The notes: generated from the sequence alone by a model not told the origin. DNA of 64,000 nucleotides from an uncultured Prevotellaceae bacterium (GCA_902800495.1 CADCET010000012.1:62001-126000); one strand, 5' to 3'. Positions 34,384-45,220 are shown, counted from the stretch's first letter. A program made the numbers and translations.

Positions 34384-37326
34384 CTACTGCAGCGTGACAG
34401 CCATGAGGCCGATAACCACATCGTTGGAGAGGGTGCGGACGGTGAGGCTTCGCAGCTTCTTCTTCGGGTTCAGCGGCATCATGAGAATCTGGGCGGCACC
34501 ACCGGGAATTTCGCGGCCATAGACGCCCTTGATGCCCAACTCACGGCCAAGGTCGCGGCTGACGAGAGGCTTCCCGTCGGCTGTTGCCTGTCCCAAACAG
34601 ACACGCAACGGACGGGGCTCGGCGGCGCGGAAAGCCTTGCCGTCGACGTAGTAGTCCTGCTCGATGGGACACCAGTTGTCGGGATTGCGTAGTGCCAAAG
34701 TGTCAGTCGTGTTGTCAGTATAAGTGACGACGACGAGGCCGTTGTCGATGCGACTCTGCATGTGGTTGGTAGAGCCAGCCATGAGCAGGTGGGCCACCGA
34801 GGCGCGCCCCTTGAGGGGTATCGTGACGGCGTCGGGGTAGTTGTCCCAAAGGCTTGTGTAGACAATGTTCGGGCCGCTGTTAGGCGTACGGAAAGGAATA
34901 CCTGCAACGACGATGTTGTCTCGCACGATGAGAGACCGGAAGACCGAGTCGTTGATGTCGGCCGTCAACTGCGGATGACACCACTCGCCAATCCCCTGTT
35001 TGGGAATCTGCAGGGTGGTGGTCTGCGGTCGGGGCGAGAGATACTTGTTGTTGAAGATGTCGTCGACCTCAGCATTAAAGAGTTTGTCGAGGGTCTGCGG
35101 ACGCGGCTTGGCGTCGCTCGTCAGTTCGTCGGTGCCCAAACGCGGTTTGCCTTTCACGATGGGGTGTGTCAGCGTAAAGTTGTAGTCGGGCAACGGCACT
35201 TCGATCACCTGATGCTGCTGGCTGCTGCCTTCGACATCGTGGAAGCGTCCTCCACCGCAGTTCTGTTGCACGACAATCTTCAGCGGCTGGCTGAAGTCCT
35301 GGGTGATGTCGTAACGCTCCACGCCGTTCTTCCGTGTATAGACGTAGGACAGATAGGGCGTCTTGACGGCGACGCTGTCCCACTCACTGGGGAAACTGGG
35401 ACGGATGATGCAGCGGCCGTCGAGGGCCTGGGGCACGATGCCGAAGAGACCTTGCAGGAGTGTGCGTGAGGAGATGCCGATACAATCGCCGAAGTCGCGG
35501 TAGCACTCGCCACGGGCCGCATCGTAATAGCTGATCTGGCCGAAGTTACCGGGGCACTGGCCGTAGTACATCTGATCCATGACGTTGGCCTTCAGCAGCT
35601 CGTAGCCCGCCGCGCTGCGGCCAGCCTCGAAGAAGGCCAGGGCGGTGTGCATCACCTCGGCAGCCGCCACGTTGTTGATACTCCACGAGTAGGGCATCCA
35701 GTTGGAAGTGGCGATGGTCTTCAAGCCCGTCTGCTTGACAGGAATATGGGGGATATTCTGACTCACCCAGCCAGTGGCCCGCCACGCCTGTTCCGGAGTG
35801 CAGGCGCCACAGTCAATGGGGGTGTAGACCGACCAAACGGCCGGACTTGCGTGTAAGCGTTTAAGACCCATAGCATCCTGATACTCAGCCCATACACCTT
35901 TATCATTCAACCAAAGCTTCTGATTCATTGCCCGAAGGATGGCCTCAGCCTCATCGGCGTATGGGCGGGCGTCCTCACCAATGATTTCAGCAATGCGGGC
36001 AGCAAGTTTGTTACCTCTGTAATTATAGGCCGACGAATGGGTGACAGCACCACCGCTATAGTAAAGCGCGTCGGAGGCCCAGATGCAGCAATAGGCATCG
36101 TAGAGATGGTCGCCATCGGAGTCGTAGTTGCGCTTCTCCCACGCCAAGTGCGACGTGATGACGGGCCACATACGACGCATATAGGCCGTATCGGCATCAT
36201 ACTGGAAATGCCACAACAGCTCGTCGATATAGTTGAGGTTCATATCGTAGTGGTGCATCTGGTCGTTGCGCTCAGGGTTGCGACAGATGTAGCCGTTGGA
36301 ATACATCTGCGTGCCCCACCGCTTCTCGGCACGCGCAAGGTTCAGTGCACTGTCCTGCGAAGGATGCGGAATCGTGGGTTCGACGTTCGCCACCTGACTC
36401 TTGGCATAGGCATCGAAATGGCTGCGCTGACGGTCGCGCCAGCCTAAGACGTCGCCCACGTAGGCAGCACGCCAGCCAGCTAACGGCATACGCCAGCCGA
36501 CACAGCCGTGAAGCCACGTCTGACCGTCCCAGTCGCCATCGGCAGCCAGAGCCAGCGCTCCACCTAAGGTATTGATATAGGGGTCGGGGGTCTCGAACTT
36601 GATGCGCTCAGAGAGCTGGCCGTTATACATGATGGCCGCCAGAAACAAACGGCGCGCCTCATCGGCAGGGATGCTGGCCACCTTGTTAATGCTATCGATA
36701 ACGAAAAAGGTCTCCTGTCCCCCACTCCACTCGCTGACGACAAGGTTTTCACGCCCCGGTGAGGCTTCGAAGACGCCCGGCTTGTCGGCTCCAATGTCGC
36801 CATTGCGGTGCAGCTTGGGGTTAGCGATGGCACACAACTCAGCACGGAATATCGCTGGCGACGCAAAGCGGCGGTCGTCGAACAGATAAACGGCTCCTTC
36901 ACGATCGGACAAGGCAGCCACCTGCAAAGCCAGTTCGGCCTGCTCGCCCCAACGGTGGTCGCGGAGGCTGTAGATACGCATACCGTTGACATAGAGCGCA
37001 CGGCAGTAGTCGGTGGAGTCCAAGGGCATACCGTTGACCAGGAAGCGCAGGTGGCGATGGTGGTTCTTCTTCACAATAGCGAAGACCGGACGGTCGCTGG
37101 TCTCTATACGGTAGTCTGTCCAACCGCCATAGAGGGCACGGGTGAAGCGGTTTGTCCCGTTCTCGCAGACGAAGCCGCCATCCTCGGGCCAGTATTGCTG
37201 ACTGCGCTCAACACCGGTCTTGTCGAGATTATAGGATGTTGACTCGATAAAGTCACCCACCTTCTGCTTCTGGGCAAAGGCAACAAGCCCAAAGAAAAGG
37301 GCTATTAGTAGATATAGTTTTCGCAT
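34384..37326 (-). CDS. DUF4450-type secreted protein with six-hairpin glycosidase-like domain
   Basis: 980 aa with signal peptide (cleaved near AFAQ). The opening (GDFIESTSYNLDKTGVERSQQYWPEDGGFVCENGTNRFTRALYGG) is the pattern I associate with DUF4450. The middle (~320-680) is rich in Trp/Tyr and reads as an (alpha/alpha)6 toroid: WPVITSHLAWEKRNYDSDGDHLYD, KLWLNDKGVWAEYQD, FGDCIGISSRTLLQG. The C-terminal third is beta-rich. Such proteins occur in Bacteroidota pectin-degradation loci; hydrolase activity on pectin side chains is inferred, with no catalytic residues assigned. The -7 box ends 8 bases before the ATG. Confidence 0.75.
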   Translation of the reverse strand: MRKLYLLIALFFGLVAFAQKQKVGDFIESTSYNLDKTGVERSQQYWPEDGGFVCENGTNRFTRALYGGWTDYRIETSDRPVFAIVKKNHHRHLRFLVNGMPLDSTDYCRALYVNGMRIYSLRDHRWGEQAELALQVAALSDREGAVYLFDDRRFASPAIFRAELCAIANPKLHRNGDIGADKPGVFEASPGRENLVVSEWSGGQETFFVIDSINKVASIPADEARRLFLAAIMYNGQLSERIKFETPDPYINTLGGALALAADGDWDGQTWLHGCVGWRMPLAGWRAAYVGDVLGWRDRQRSHFDAYAKSQVANVEPTIPHPSQDSALNLARAEKRWGTQMYSNGYICRNPERNDQMHHYDMNLNYIDELLWHFQYDADTAYMRRMWPVITSHLAWEKRNYDSDGDHLYDAYCCIWASDALYYSGGAVTHSSAYNYRGNKLAARIAEIIGEDARPYADEAEAILRAMNQKLWLNDKGVWAEYQDAMGLKRLHASPAVWSVYTPIDCGACTPEQAWRATGWVSQNIPHIPVKQTGLKTIATSNWMPYSWSINNVAAAEVMHTALAFFEAGRSAAGYELLKANVMDQMYYGQCPGNFGQISYYDAARGECYRDFGDCIGISSRTLLQGLFGIVPQALDGRCIIRPSFPSEWDSVAVKTPYLSYVYTRKNGVERYDITQDFSQPLKIVVQQNCGGGRFHDVEGSSQQHQVIEVPLPDYNFTLTHPIVKGKPRLGTDELTSDAKPRPQTLDKLFNAEVDDIFNNKYLSPRPQTTTLQIPKQGIGEWCHPQLTADINDSVFRSLIVRDNIVVAGIPFRTPNSGPNIVYTSLWDNYPDAVTIPLKGRASVAHLLMAGSTNHMQSRIDNGLVVVTYTDNTTDTLALRNPDNWCPIEQDYYVDGKAFRAAEPRPLRVCLGQATADGKPLVSRDLGRELGIKGVYGREIPGGAAQILMMPLNPKKKLRSLTVRTLSNDVVIGLMAVTLQ

Positions 37327-37333
37327 ACGAGTG

Positions 37334-37341
37334 CAAAGGTA
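37334..37341 (-). promoter_or_regulatory. -7 box of the DUF4450-type gene
   Basis: TACCTTTG on the minus strand; ATG only 8 bases away, so the leader is very short. No -33 TTTG. Confidence 0.6.
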
Positions 37342-37352
37342 CGGCTTTTTTA

Positions 37353-37388
37353 GAAGTTAGAGAAGACAGAGAAGTTAAAGAAGCTAAA
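37353..37388. repeat. Four tandem 9-bp purine repeats
   Basis: GAAGTTAGA, GAAGACAGA, GAAGTTAAA, GAAGCTAAA in register, then a decayed fifth unit to 37397. They fill the space between the hairpin at 37406 and the DUF4450 promoter. Confidence 0.8.
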
Positions 37389-37405
37389 GAAAAGGCGAAG
37401 AAAGC

Positions 37406-37438
37406 AAAAACGGGATGTCATCGCGACGTCCCGTTTTT
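37406..37438 (-). terminator. Terminator of the candidate small RNA
   Basis: 14-bp stem AAAAACGGGATGTC / GACGTCCCGTTTTT with one mismatch and loop ATCGC. Confidence 0.8.
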
Positions 37439-37498
37439 CAAAAACAAACTACTTAAAAACTAATCTACTAAAACAAATCAAAAATATTTTTTCCTTTC
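37406..37498 (-). ncRNA. Candidate small non-coding RNA
   Basis: A complete promoter (37536-37505) would start transcription near 37498 on the minus strand, and a strong terminator ends at 37406, giving a transcript of about 93 nt. No reading frame of note lies in it. The 5' part is A/U-rich single-stranded sequence with AGAAAGGAAAAAATATTTTT near its start, the 3' part is the terminator hairpin: the usual layout of a trans-acting small RNA. It lies between groEL and the DUF4450-type gene, both on the same strand. Family not recognised. Confidence 0.6.
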
Positions 37499-37504
37499 TG
37501 GGTG

Positions 37505-37536
37505 CAAAATTACTACGTTTTCATACATTTACCAAA
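37505..37536 (-). promoter_or_regulatory. Promoter of the candidate small RNA
   Basis: -7 TAATTTTG (37512-37505), -33 TTTG (37536-37533), spacer exactly 20. Confidence 0.78.
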
Positions 37537-37574
37537 TAAATTCGTCTCAAAACTTTTCGTTTTTGATTTATGTC

Positions 37575-37614
37575 AAAGCGGAGAAACGGCCTTTGAGCCA
37601 TTTCCCCGCTTTTT
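37575..37614 (-). terminator. Hairpin after groEL
   Basis: Imperfect stem AAAGCGGAGAAACGGC with GCCATTTCCCCGCTTT about 28 bases past the groEL stop; short T run. Confidence 0.55.
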
Positions 37615-37641
37615 GTTATGTAGACTTTACAAATCAGCCAA

Positions 37642-39309
<1,668 letters not shown>

Positions 39310-39310
<1 letters not shown>

Positions 39311-39582
39311 TATTTCTCAATGACAGCGAGCACATCGCTCTGGCGCATCATCAGATACTTCTCGCCCTCGAACTCGAGCTCGGTGCCAGAATACTTGCCA
39401 TAAAGCACTTCGTCGCCAGCCTTCAGAATCATGGTTTCGTCCTTCGTGCCCTGACCGACAGCCTTGATGGTTCCGTGTAAGGGTTTCTCCTTGGCGGTAT
39501 CAGGAATGATGATACCACCGATCTTCTCTTCTGCCGCTGCGGGTACTACCAGCACGCGGTCTTGTAGTGGTTTGATGTTCAT
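39310..39582 (-). CDS. groES: Co-chaperonin GroES (10 kDa)
   Basis: 90 aa. [15 protein letters not shown] opening, the mobile loop [17 protein letters not shown] and the closing [18 protein letters not shown] are standard. Heptameric lid of the GroEL chamber. No CIRCE element and no clear TAnnTTTG box lies upstream; a sigma-54-like sequence overlaps the preceding terminator. Confidence 0.97.
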
Positions 39583-39627
39583 AATAAGAATATTTAATGT
39601 TTTAAACGTTTGTCTGCCACCCTATAT

Positions 39628-39642
39628 GCGAAAATCGTGCCA
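39628..39642 (-). promoter_or_regulatory. Possible sigma-54-like promoter of groES-groEL
   Basis: TGGCAC-N5-TCGC on the minus strand differs by one base from TGGCAC-N5-TTGC. It lies in the 3' arm of the GH28 terminator, so the match could be chance. Confidence 0.25.
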
Positions 39643-39674
39643 AAACGTCGGAACTGACATTTTGGCACGATTTT
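39631..39674 (-). terminator. Intrinsic terminator of the GH28 gene
   Basis: 19-bp stem with one mismatch (core ATCGTGCCAAAA / TTTTGGCACGAT), loop GGAACT, A/T tracts on both ends. Confidence 0.85.
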
Positions 39675-39697
39675 AGTATGACACTCAGACGGGCAGT

Positions 39698-41035
39698 CTA
39701 CTCAATGACGACGTTTTTCGACGTACAGTTGTCAATGAGCGAGGGGTCGAAAGCTTTCTTCTCGTCTTTCACGTTGATATTCTCAAAGGTGAAGTCCGTG
39801 AGGCGGTACTTGTCGCTCGTGCCGACGTCGAAGAAGTTCTTCGTGGTCATGCGGATGTTGCGGATAGTGATGTTGTTACATTGCGACAACGGCATATCTT
39901 CTCGGTCTTCAGGCTTGAAGAACTGCGTCCAGGGACGGACAACGAGGAACGAGCCACACTGGCCGGTAATATCCTCGACGGTAACATACTCATAGTGCTG
40001 GGGCGTATCAGGACGCATCTTCAACCACAGCACACGGGTGGCCGACTTGACGTGAATGCGGCGCAAGATGACATTATGGTCGTCGAGCGACTCGGAGCCA
40101 AGTGTCAGGCAGCCATGCACCTTACCGTAGGTACAGTCCTCGATGATGATATTGCGGCAGGGGCCGTTATTCGGATCTTTATCAGCCCACGTCCCCTTGC
40201 CGCCCTTCAGCACGACGGCATCGTCGTTGACGTGCATATAGCAGCCGTGGATGAGGACGTTCGAGCAGACATCGAGGTCGATGGCATCGCTGGAAGGGGC
40301 GCCACGCTTGGGGTCAACGGGCGTCACGTTCTCCGTCGGGGCATAGATGAAGCAGCCTAAATAACGGACATTCTCGCAACGGTAGAGATGGTTGGTCCAG
40401 AACGGCGAATTGATTATCTTCACGTCCTGCACGGTGACATTCTTCGAATTAGAGATGTATACGTTACGCGGGCGCATGGCTTCGAGATTGGTGCAGTTGC
40501 GGTTGTACTTGCGGCGAATCCAGAACTCTTCCCAATAAGGCTGGCCATTGCCGTTGATGGTGCCGGGACCGGTAATCGTAAAACCGTCAACGCCGTCGGC
40601 ATTGACCAAAGCGGCAAAATAGTCGAGTGTCTGGCCTTCCATGCGGGTCTTGACAACGGGGAAGTGCTTGATGCGCGTAGAGCCCTGCAACTCACCACCT
40701 TCCTCAATGAGCAGATGGGTCTTGGGCTTAAAGAACAGCGAGCCCGACACAAACGTGCCACGGGGAATGACGACGACGCCCCCACCCTCGTTGGCGCAAC
40801 GGTCGATGACGGCCTGCAGCCGCGCCGTCTGCACCTCAGTACTATAACCATCGACGCCGTAGTCAGTGACTACGTAGCGCTTCAGGCCTGAGAGATCCAC
40901 ACGGGTGGTATCGCTGAACCATTCGGAAACAGGCGTACCGTCAGGCCACAGCTGCTGTTTCTGCACTTTCTTCTTTCCTGTCGCCGTGAGGCACGCCAAA
41001 GCAAGCATCAGCGACAAAATTGCTCTGAATTTCAT
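39698..41035 (-). CDS. Glycoside hydrolase family 28 (polygalacturonase-like)
   Basis: 445 aa with signal peptide. Right-handed parallel beta-helix with the GH28 active-site series: SSDAIDLDVC, HVNDDAVVLKGG (paired catalytic Asp), HGCLTLGSES and WLKMRPD. Hydrolyses galacturonic-acid-containing pectin, exo or rhamnogalacturonan specificity not decidable. Probably periplasmic. Single gene between its own -7 box and a strong terminator; groES follows. Confidence 0.92.
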   Translation of the reverse strand: MKFRAILSLMLALACLTATGKKKVQKQQLWPDGTPVSEWFSDTTRVDLSGLKRYVVTDYGVDGYSTEVQTARLQAVIDRCANEGGGVVVIPRGTFVSGSLFFKPKTHLLIEEGGELQGSTRIKHFPVVKTRMEGQTLDYFAALVNADGVDGFTITGPGTINGNGQPYWEEFWIRRKYNRNCTNLEAMRPRNVYISNSKNVTVQDVKIINSPFWTNHLYRCENVRYLGCFIYAPTENVTPVDPKRGAPSSDAIDLDVCSNVLIHGCYMHVNDDAVVLKGGKGTWADKDPNNGPCRNIIIEDCTYGKVHGCLTLGSESLDDHNVILRRIHVKSATRVLWLKMRPDTPQHYEYVTVEDITGQCGSFLVVRPWTQFFKPEDREDMPLSQCNNITIRNIRMTTKNFFDVGTSDKYRLTDFTFENINVKDEKKAFDPSLIDNCTSKNVVIE

Positions 41036-41067
41036 ACGTTTTTTGTTTTAGTAATAGTTTTCTGGTG

Positions 41068-41075
41068 CAAAAGTA
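41068..41075 (-). promoter_or_regulatory. -7 box of the GH28 gene
   Basis: TACTTTTG on the minus strand, 32 bases before the ATG. No -33 TTTG. Confidence 0.55.
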
Positions 41076-41118
41076 AGAAATAAATCCGAGATTTTGACGA
41101 TAATTGCAAAAAAAGTAC

Positions 41119-41126
41119 TAACTTTG
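41119..41126 (+). promoter_or_regulatory. -7 box of sppA
   Basis: TAACTTTG, 26 bases before the ATG; a TTTG at 41093-41096 is 22 bases upstream, slightly long. Confidence 0.6.
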
Positions 41127-41152
41127 CCCGCATAAATCATTAATTGACCATT

Positions 41153-42934
41153 ATGAAAAGTTTCTTGAAGTACTTTTTTGCCACACTCTGTGGCTTGTTC
41201 GTCTTTACATTTCTTGTAGGGATTGTATTCTTTGTAAGCGTTGCCGGCATGGCCTCGTCGGGCTCATCGACGCCCGTTGTGAAAGAGAATTCCGTCTTCG
41301 TGCTGAAAATGGACGGTGCTGTACAGGAATGTTCTGAGGAAGGTTCGCCGTTAGACATGCTGCTCAGTTCCGGCGACATGGGTGTCATGGGACTGAACGA
41401 CATCGTTGCAGCCATCAAGAAAGCCAAGAGCCACCCCGACATCAAGGGTATATATATAGAAGGTGGACTGACCTCCTACGACGCTCCCGCCACAGCCCAG
41501 CAGGTGCGCGATGCCCTGAAAGACTTCAAGAAGAGCGGCAAATGGATTATTGCCTATGCCGACAACTATTCACAGCAGGGCTACTATGTGGCTTCGGTGG
41601 CTGACTCCATCTTCCTGAACAAGACGGGTATGGTCGAGCTGCGAGGCATCGGTGGCAAGCGCGAATTCATGACAGGCTTCTACGAGAAGATCGGTGTCCG
41701 CTATCAGGCCATCCGCGTCGGTAAGTACAAGAGTGCCGTCGAGGGTGTCATCCGTAAGGATATGAGTCCCGAGAACCGCGAGCAAACAGAAGCCTATCAG
41801 CAGGGTATATGGAAGCATATGCTGGCAGACATTGCCGGCAGCCGTGCCAAGCTGACCGCCGAGGCCCTCGACCAGATGGTGAGCGACAGCATTCTGGCCT
41901 TTGCCAATCCTGACGACTACGTGAAGGGCAAGCTGGTTGACAAGCTGATCTACCCGGACGCCATCAAGCAGGTCATTCAGCAGAAGTTAGGTTCTGACGA
42001 CGAGGTGAACCAGCTGTTGCTGGCTGATATGAAAGCCATGCCAAAGGATGAGGAAAAAGGCGACAAAGTGGCAGTCTACTATGCCTACGGCGAGATTATC
42101 GACCAGATGTCGAACCTCTTCTCTACCGAGCATTGCATCATCGGCAACGAGACGGTGGAAGCCCTGAACAAGCTGGCTAAGGACGACGACGTGAAGGCTG
42201 TCGTGCTGCGCGTCAACTCTCCTGGCGGCAGCGCCGTAGCTTCTGAACAGATCTGGCACGCCATCAAACAACTGAAAGCCAAGAAACCCGTCGTCGTCTC
42301 TATGGGCGGCTATGCTGCTTCCGGCGGCTATATGATTAGTGCTGCTGCCAACTACATCTATGCTGAACCGACGACCATCACAGGCAGCATCGGCATCTTC
42401 GGACTGGTGCCCAACTTCACGGGACTGGTAACCGACAAGTTAGGCATCACCTTTGACGGCACCAAGACCAACCGCTACACCGACTTCGAGGAGAATCTGG
42501 TGCTCAGCAACGACAATGCTGACGAGATACGCTTCATGCAGACCTACGTCGACCGCGGCTACGAGACCTTCCTCGGTATTGTAGGCGACGGTCGTAAGAT
42601 GAGCCGCGACCAGGTTCACGAGATTGCGCAGGGCCGTGTCTGGTTGGCTACCGACGCGCTGCCCATCAAGCTTGTCGACAAGCTTGGCTCGTTGGACGAC
42701 GCTGTGAAGAAGGCTGCCGAACTGGCTAAGGTCAGCGAATACCGAACCGTCGGCTATCCGGAGCCTCTTGGATGGTTTGACAAGCTGATGAACATGACCG
42801 AGAAGCACGGCACCTATTTAGACGAAGAGCTGCACGCTGCCCTCGGCGACCTCTACCAGCCCATCATCGACACGCGCCGCAATCAGGAGCGCAACCGTCT
42901 GCAGGCCCGTCTGACCTACCTGCTGAACTTCTAA
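41153..42934 (+). CDS. sppA: Signal peptide peptidase SppA, 67K type
   Basis: 593 aa, tandem-domain form. One N-terminal membrane helix (YFFATLCGLFVFTFLVGIVFF). The general-base Lys is in RVGKYKSAVEG (~residue 198) of the first half and the nucleophilic Ser in MGGYAASGGYMIS (~390) of the second. Degrades cleaved signal peptides in the inner membrane. ATG at 41153; a TTG three codons upstream is ignored. First gene of an operon with lpxK, thiL and the LuxR-type regulator. Confidence 0.95.
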   Translation: MKSFLKYFFATLCGLFVFTFLVGIVFFVSVAGMASSGSSTPVVKENSVFVLKMDGAVQECSEEGSPLDMLLSSGDMGVMGLNDIVAAIKKAKSHPDIKGIYIEGGLTSYDAPATAQQVRDALKDFKKSGKWIIAYADNYSQQGYYVASVADSIFLNKTGMVELRGIGGKREFMTGFYEKIGVRYQAIRVGKYKSAVEGVIRKDMSPENREQTEAYQQGIWKHMLADIAGSRAKLTAEALDQMVSDSILAFANPDDYVKGKLVDKLIYPDAIKQVIQQKLGSDDEVNQLLLADMKAMPKDEEKGDKVAVYYAYGEIIDQMSNLFSTEHCIIGNETVEALNKLAKDDDVKAVVLRVNSPGGSAVASEQIWHAIKQLKAKKPVVVSMGGYAASGGYMISAAANYIYAEPTTITGSIGIFGLVPNFTGLVTDKLGITFDGTKTNRYTDFEENLVLSNDNADEIRFMQTYVDRGYETFLGIVGDGRKMSRDQVHEIAQGRVWLATDALPIKLVDKLGSLDDAVKKAAELAKVSEYRTVGYPEPLGWFDKLMNMTEKHGTYLDEELHAALGDLYQPIIDTRRNQERNRLQARLTYLLNF

Positions 42935-42948
42935 ACAAGGAAGGAACT

Positions 42949-42977
42949 GTAAATCGTAAATAGTAAAATCGTAAACT
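42949..42977. repeat. Tandem 7-bp repeats in the sppA-lpxK gap
   Basis: GTAAATC, GTAAATA, GTAAAATC (8 bp), GTAAACT; the array runs to the first base of the lpxK TTG start codon. Confidence 0.75.
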
Positions 42978-44152
42978 TGGAAGGCGATTTCATCAAAATC
43001 AACGAGTGGTTGTCACCCCTTAGCTGGCTCTACGGTGCAGGGGTGGGCTTCAGGAACGCCCTCTTCGAGGTCGGCGTCCTGAAAAGCCGTACCTATAAGA
43101 CGCCGGTCATCTCTGTAGGCAACATCACCGTTGGCGGTACTGGCAAGACGCCTCATGTGGAATATCTCGTCCGCCTGCTACAAGACAAGATGCGGGTAGC
43201 CGTACTCAGTCGCGGCTACAAGCGCAAGAGTAGCGGCTTCATCATAGCGAAAAGCGACACGCCCATGAGAATGATCGGCGACGAACCGTACCAGATGAAG
43301 CAGAAGTTCCCACACATCATTGTGGCCGTCGACAAGAAGCGCACCCGTGGTATCGACAAACTGGAGAGTGAGAACAAGGCGCCTGACGTCATCTTATTAG
43401 ACGATGCCTTCCAGCACCGTTATGTCAAGCCCGGCATCAACATCCTGCTCGTCGACTATCACCGCCTGATTATCTACGACAAGCTGTTGCCGGCAGGCCG
43501 GTTGCGCGAACCCCTCAAAGGCAAGGATCGCGCCGACGTCGTCATCGTCACCAAGTGTCCCAAGGAGCTGAAGCCTATGGACTATCGCGTCATCACGAAA
43601 GCGATGGATCTCTATCCCTATCAGCACCTATTCTTCACGACTCTCGACTACGAACCGCTGCAACCCATATTCCCCAAGGTCACGAAAGCGCCCTCCTCAC
43701 TCTCGCAACAGAACGTGCTGCTGCTGACGGGCATCGCCTCGCCCCGGCAGTTGACAAAAGACCTGAAGCCGCAAGTGAAGAGCATCACGCCCATGACCTT
43801 TGCCGACCACCATGACTTCACCCATAAGGACGTGCGTCGGCTGAACGAGACCTTTGCCGCCATGACAGGGCCCAAATGTATCGTGACGACAGAGAAGGAT
43901 GCCGCCCGACTGACACAGGTCGAGGGACTGAGCGACGAAGTTGTCAAGAACCTCTTTGTCCTTCCCGTACGCATCAGCTTCATGCTCGAGCAGAAAGAGG
44001 AATTCGACAACCTCATCACCGGCTACGTCATCAAGAACTCGCGCCGCCATATCATTGCCCAGCAGAAGGACGACCACAAGAACAAGGACAAGGAGAAGGA
44101 GAAACAAAAAGAAACAAAACCCGTAAAGCCCCAAACCATCAGTTTCCGCTAA
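42977..44152 (+). CDS. lpxK: Tetraacyldisaccharide 4'-kinase
   Basis: 391 aa. P-loop-type VGNITVGGTGKTPHVEYL, LSRGYKRKSSGF and LLDDAFQHR are hallmark LpxK motifs. Phosphorylates the lipid A precursor at the 4' position on the inner face of the membrane. The start is placed at TTG 42977 because no ATG exists before conserved sequence (FIKINEWLSPLSWLYG is the family N-terminus); the codon abuts a tandem repeat. The last ~30 residues are a Lys/Glu-rich tail (KNKDKEKEKQKE), an unusual appendage. Confidence 0.93.
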   Translation: MEGDFIKINEWLSPLSWLYGAGVGFRNALFEVGVLKSRTYKTPVISVGNITVGGTGKTPHVEYLVRLLQDKMRVAVLSRGYKRKSSGFIIAKSDTPMRMIGDEPYQMKQKFPHIIVAVDKKRTRGIDKLESENKAPDVILLDDAFQHRYVKPGINILLVDYHRLIIYDKLLPAGRLREPLKGKDRADVVIVTKCPKELKPMDYRVITKAMDLYPYQHLFFTTLDYEPLQPIFPKVTKAPSSLSQQNVLLLTGIASPRQLTKDLKPQVKSITPMTFADHHDFTHKDVRRLNETFAAMTGPKCIVTTEKDAARLTQVEGLSDEVVKNLFVLPVRISFMLEQKEEFDNLITGYVIKNSRRHIIAQQKDDHKNKDKEKEKQKETKPVKPQTISFR

Positions 44153-44170
44153 CGGGGCACATCATTGATT

Positions 44171-45220
44171 ATGGAAATAGCAAAGATAGGAGAATTCGGA
44201 CTCATTGACCGACTGACACAGGACATCAAGCCCAAAAACACATCAACGAAGTACGGCATCGGCGACGACTGCGCCGTGCTGAGCTATCCCGACAGCGAAA
44301 TGCTCATCACCACCGACCTGCTGATGGAGGGCGTACATTTCGACCTGACTTACATCGACCTGCAGCACCTTGGTTATAAGGCAGCAATGGTCAACATCAG
44401 CGACGTCTTCGCCATGAACGGCACACCCCGACAGCTGACCGTCTCGTTAGCCATCAGCAAGCGGTTCAGCGTGGAGGACATCGAGCAGCTGTACAACGGC
44501 ATACGCTTAGCCTGCAACAAATGGAACGTCGACATCATAGGCGGCGACACCACCTCTTCGTATACGGGGCTGGCCATCAGCATCACCTGTATAGGCGAAG
44601 CCCGCAAGGAGGACATCGTCTACCGCAACGGGGCCCACGACACCGACCTCATCTGCGTCAGCGGCGACCTCGGGGCTGCCTACATGGGACTGCAACTGCT
44701 GGAGCGCGAGAAGAGCGTCTACTACCAGATGGTAGACGAAGCAAAGAAGAAAGGCAAGCCCATGCCGGATTTCCAGCCCGACTTCAGCGGCAAGGAGTAC
44801 CTGCTGCAACGTCAGTTGCAGACGGAAGCCCGTGGCGACATCATCCAACGGCTGCGCGAGGCCGGCATCCGCCCCACCGCCATGATGGACGTCAGCGACG
44901 GCCTCAGCAGCGAACTGTTGCACATCTGCAAGCAGTCGGGCGTCGGCTGCCGCATCTTTGAGAAGCAACTGCCTATCGACTACCAGACCGCCGTGATGGC
45001 TGAAGAGATGAATATGAACGTCACCACCTGCGCCCTGAACGGTGGCGAGGACTACGAGCTGGTGTTCACCGTTCCCATTGGCGACCATGAGAAGATTGAG
45101 CAGTTGGAGGATGTCAAGCTCATCGGCCACATCACCGACCAGAAGTTCGGCCACGTGCTCGTCAGCCGCGACGGTCAGGAGTTTGAGATCAAAGCCCAGG
45201 GGTGGAACTTTGATAAATGA
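44171..45220 (+). CDS. thiL: Thiamine-monophosphate kinase
   Basis: 349 aa. GEFGLIDRLTQ, GIGDDCAVL, TTDLLMEGVHF, NISDVFAMNG and GGDTTSS are the ATP/Mg-binding motifs of ThiL, which phosphorylates thiamine monophosphate to the cofactor thiamine diphosphate. ATG at 44171. The last codons and stop (FDK-stop) are the first unit of the 7-bp tandem array that leads into the next gene. No TPP riboswitch seen. Confidence 0.95.
   Translation: MEIAKIGEFGLIDRLTQDIKPKNTSTKYGIGDDCAVLSYPDSEMLITTDLLMEGVHFDLTYIDLQHLGYKAAMVNISDVFAMNGTPRQLTVSLAISKRFSVEDIEQLYNGIRLACNKWNVDIIGGDTTSSYTGLAISITCIGEARKEDIVYRNGAHDTDLICVSGDLGAAYMGLQLLEREKSVYYQMVDEAKKKGKPMPDFQPDFSGKEYLLQRQLQTEARGDIIQRLREAGIRPTAMMDVSDGLSSELLHICKQSGVGCRIFEKQLPIDYQTAVMAEEMNMNVTTCALNGGEDYELVFTVPIGDHEKIEQLEDVKLIGHITDQKFGHVLVSRDGQEFEIKAQGWNFDK

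Noticed and set aside
39583-39640. CIRCE operator upstream of groES
   Set aside because: No TTAGCACTC-N9-GAGTGCTAA or near match; the inverted repeat present is the GH28 terminator.
44153-44250. TPP riboswitch before thiL
   Set aside because: The gap to lpxK is 18 bases and no THI-box sequence is present.
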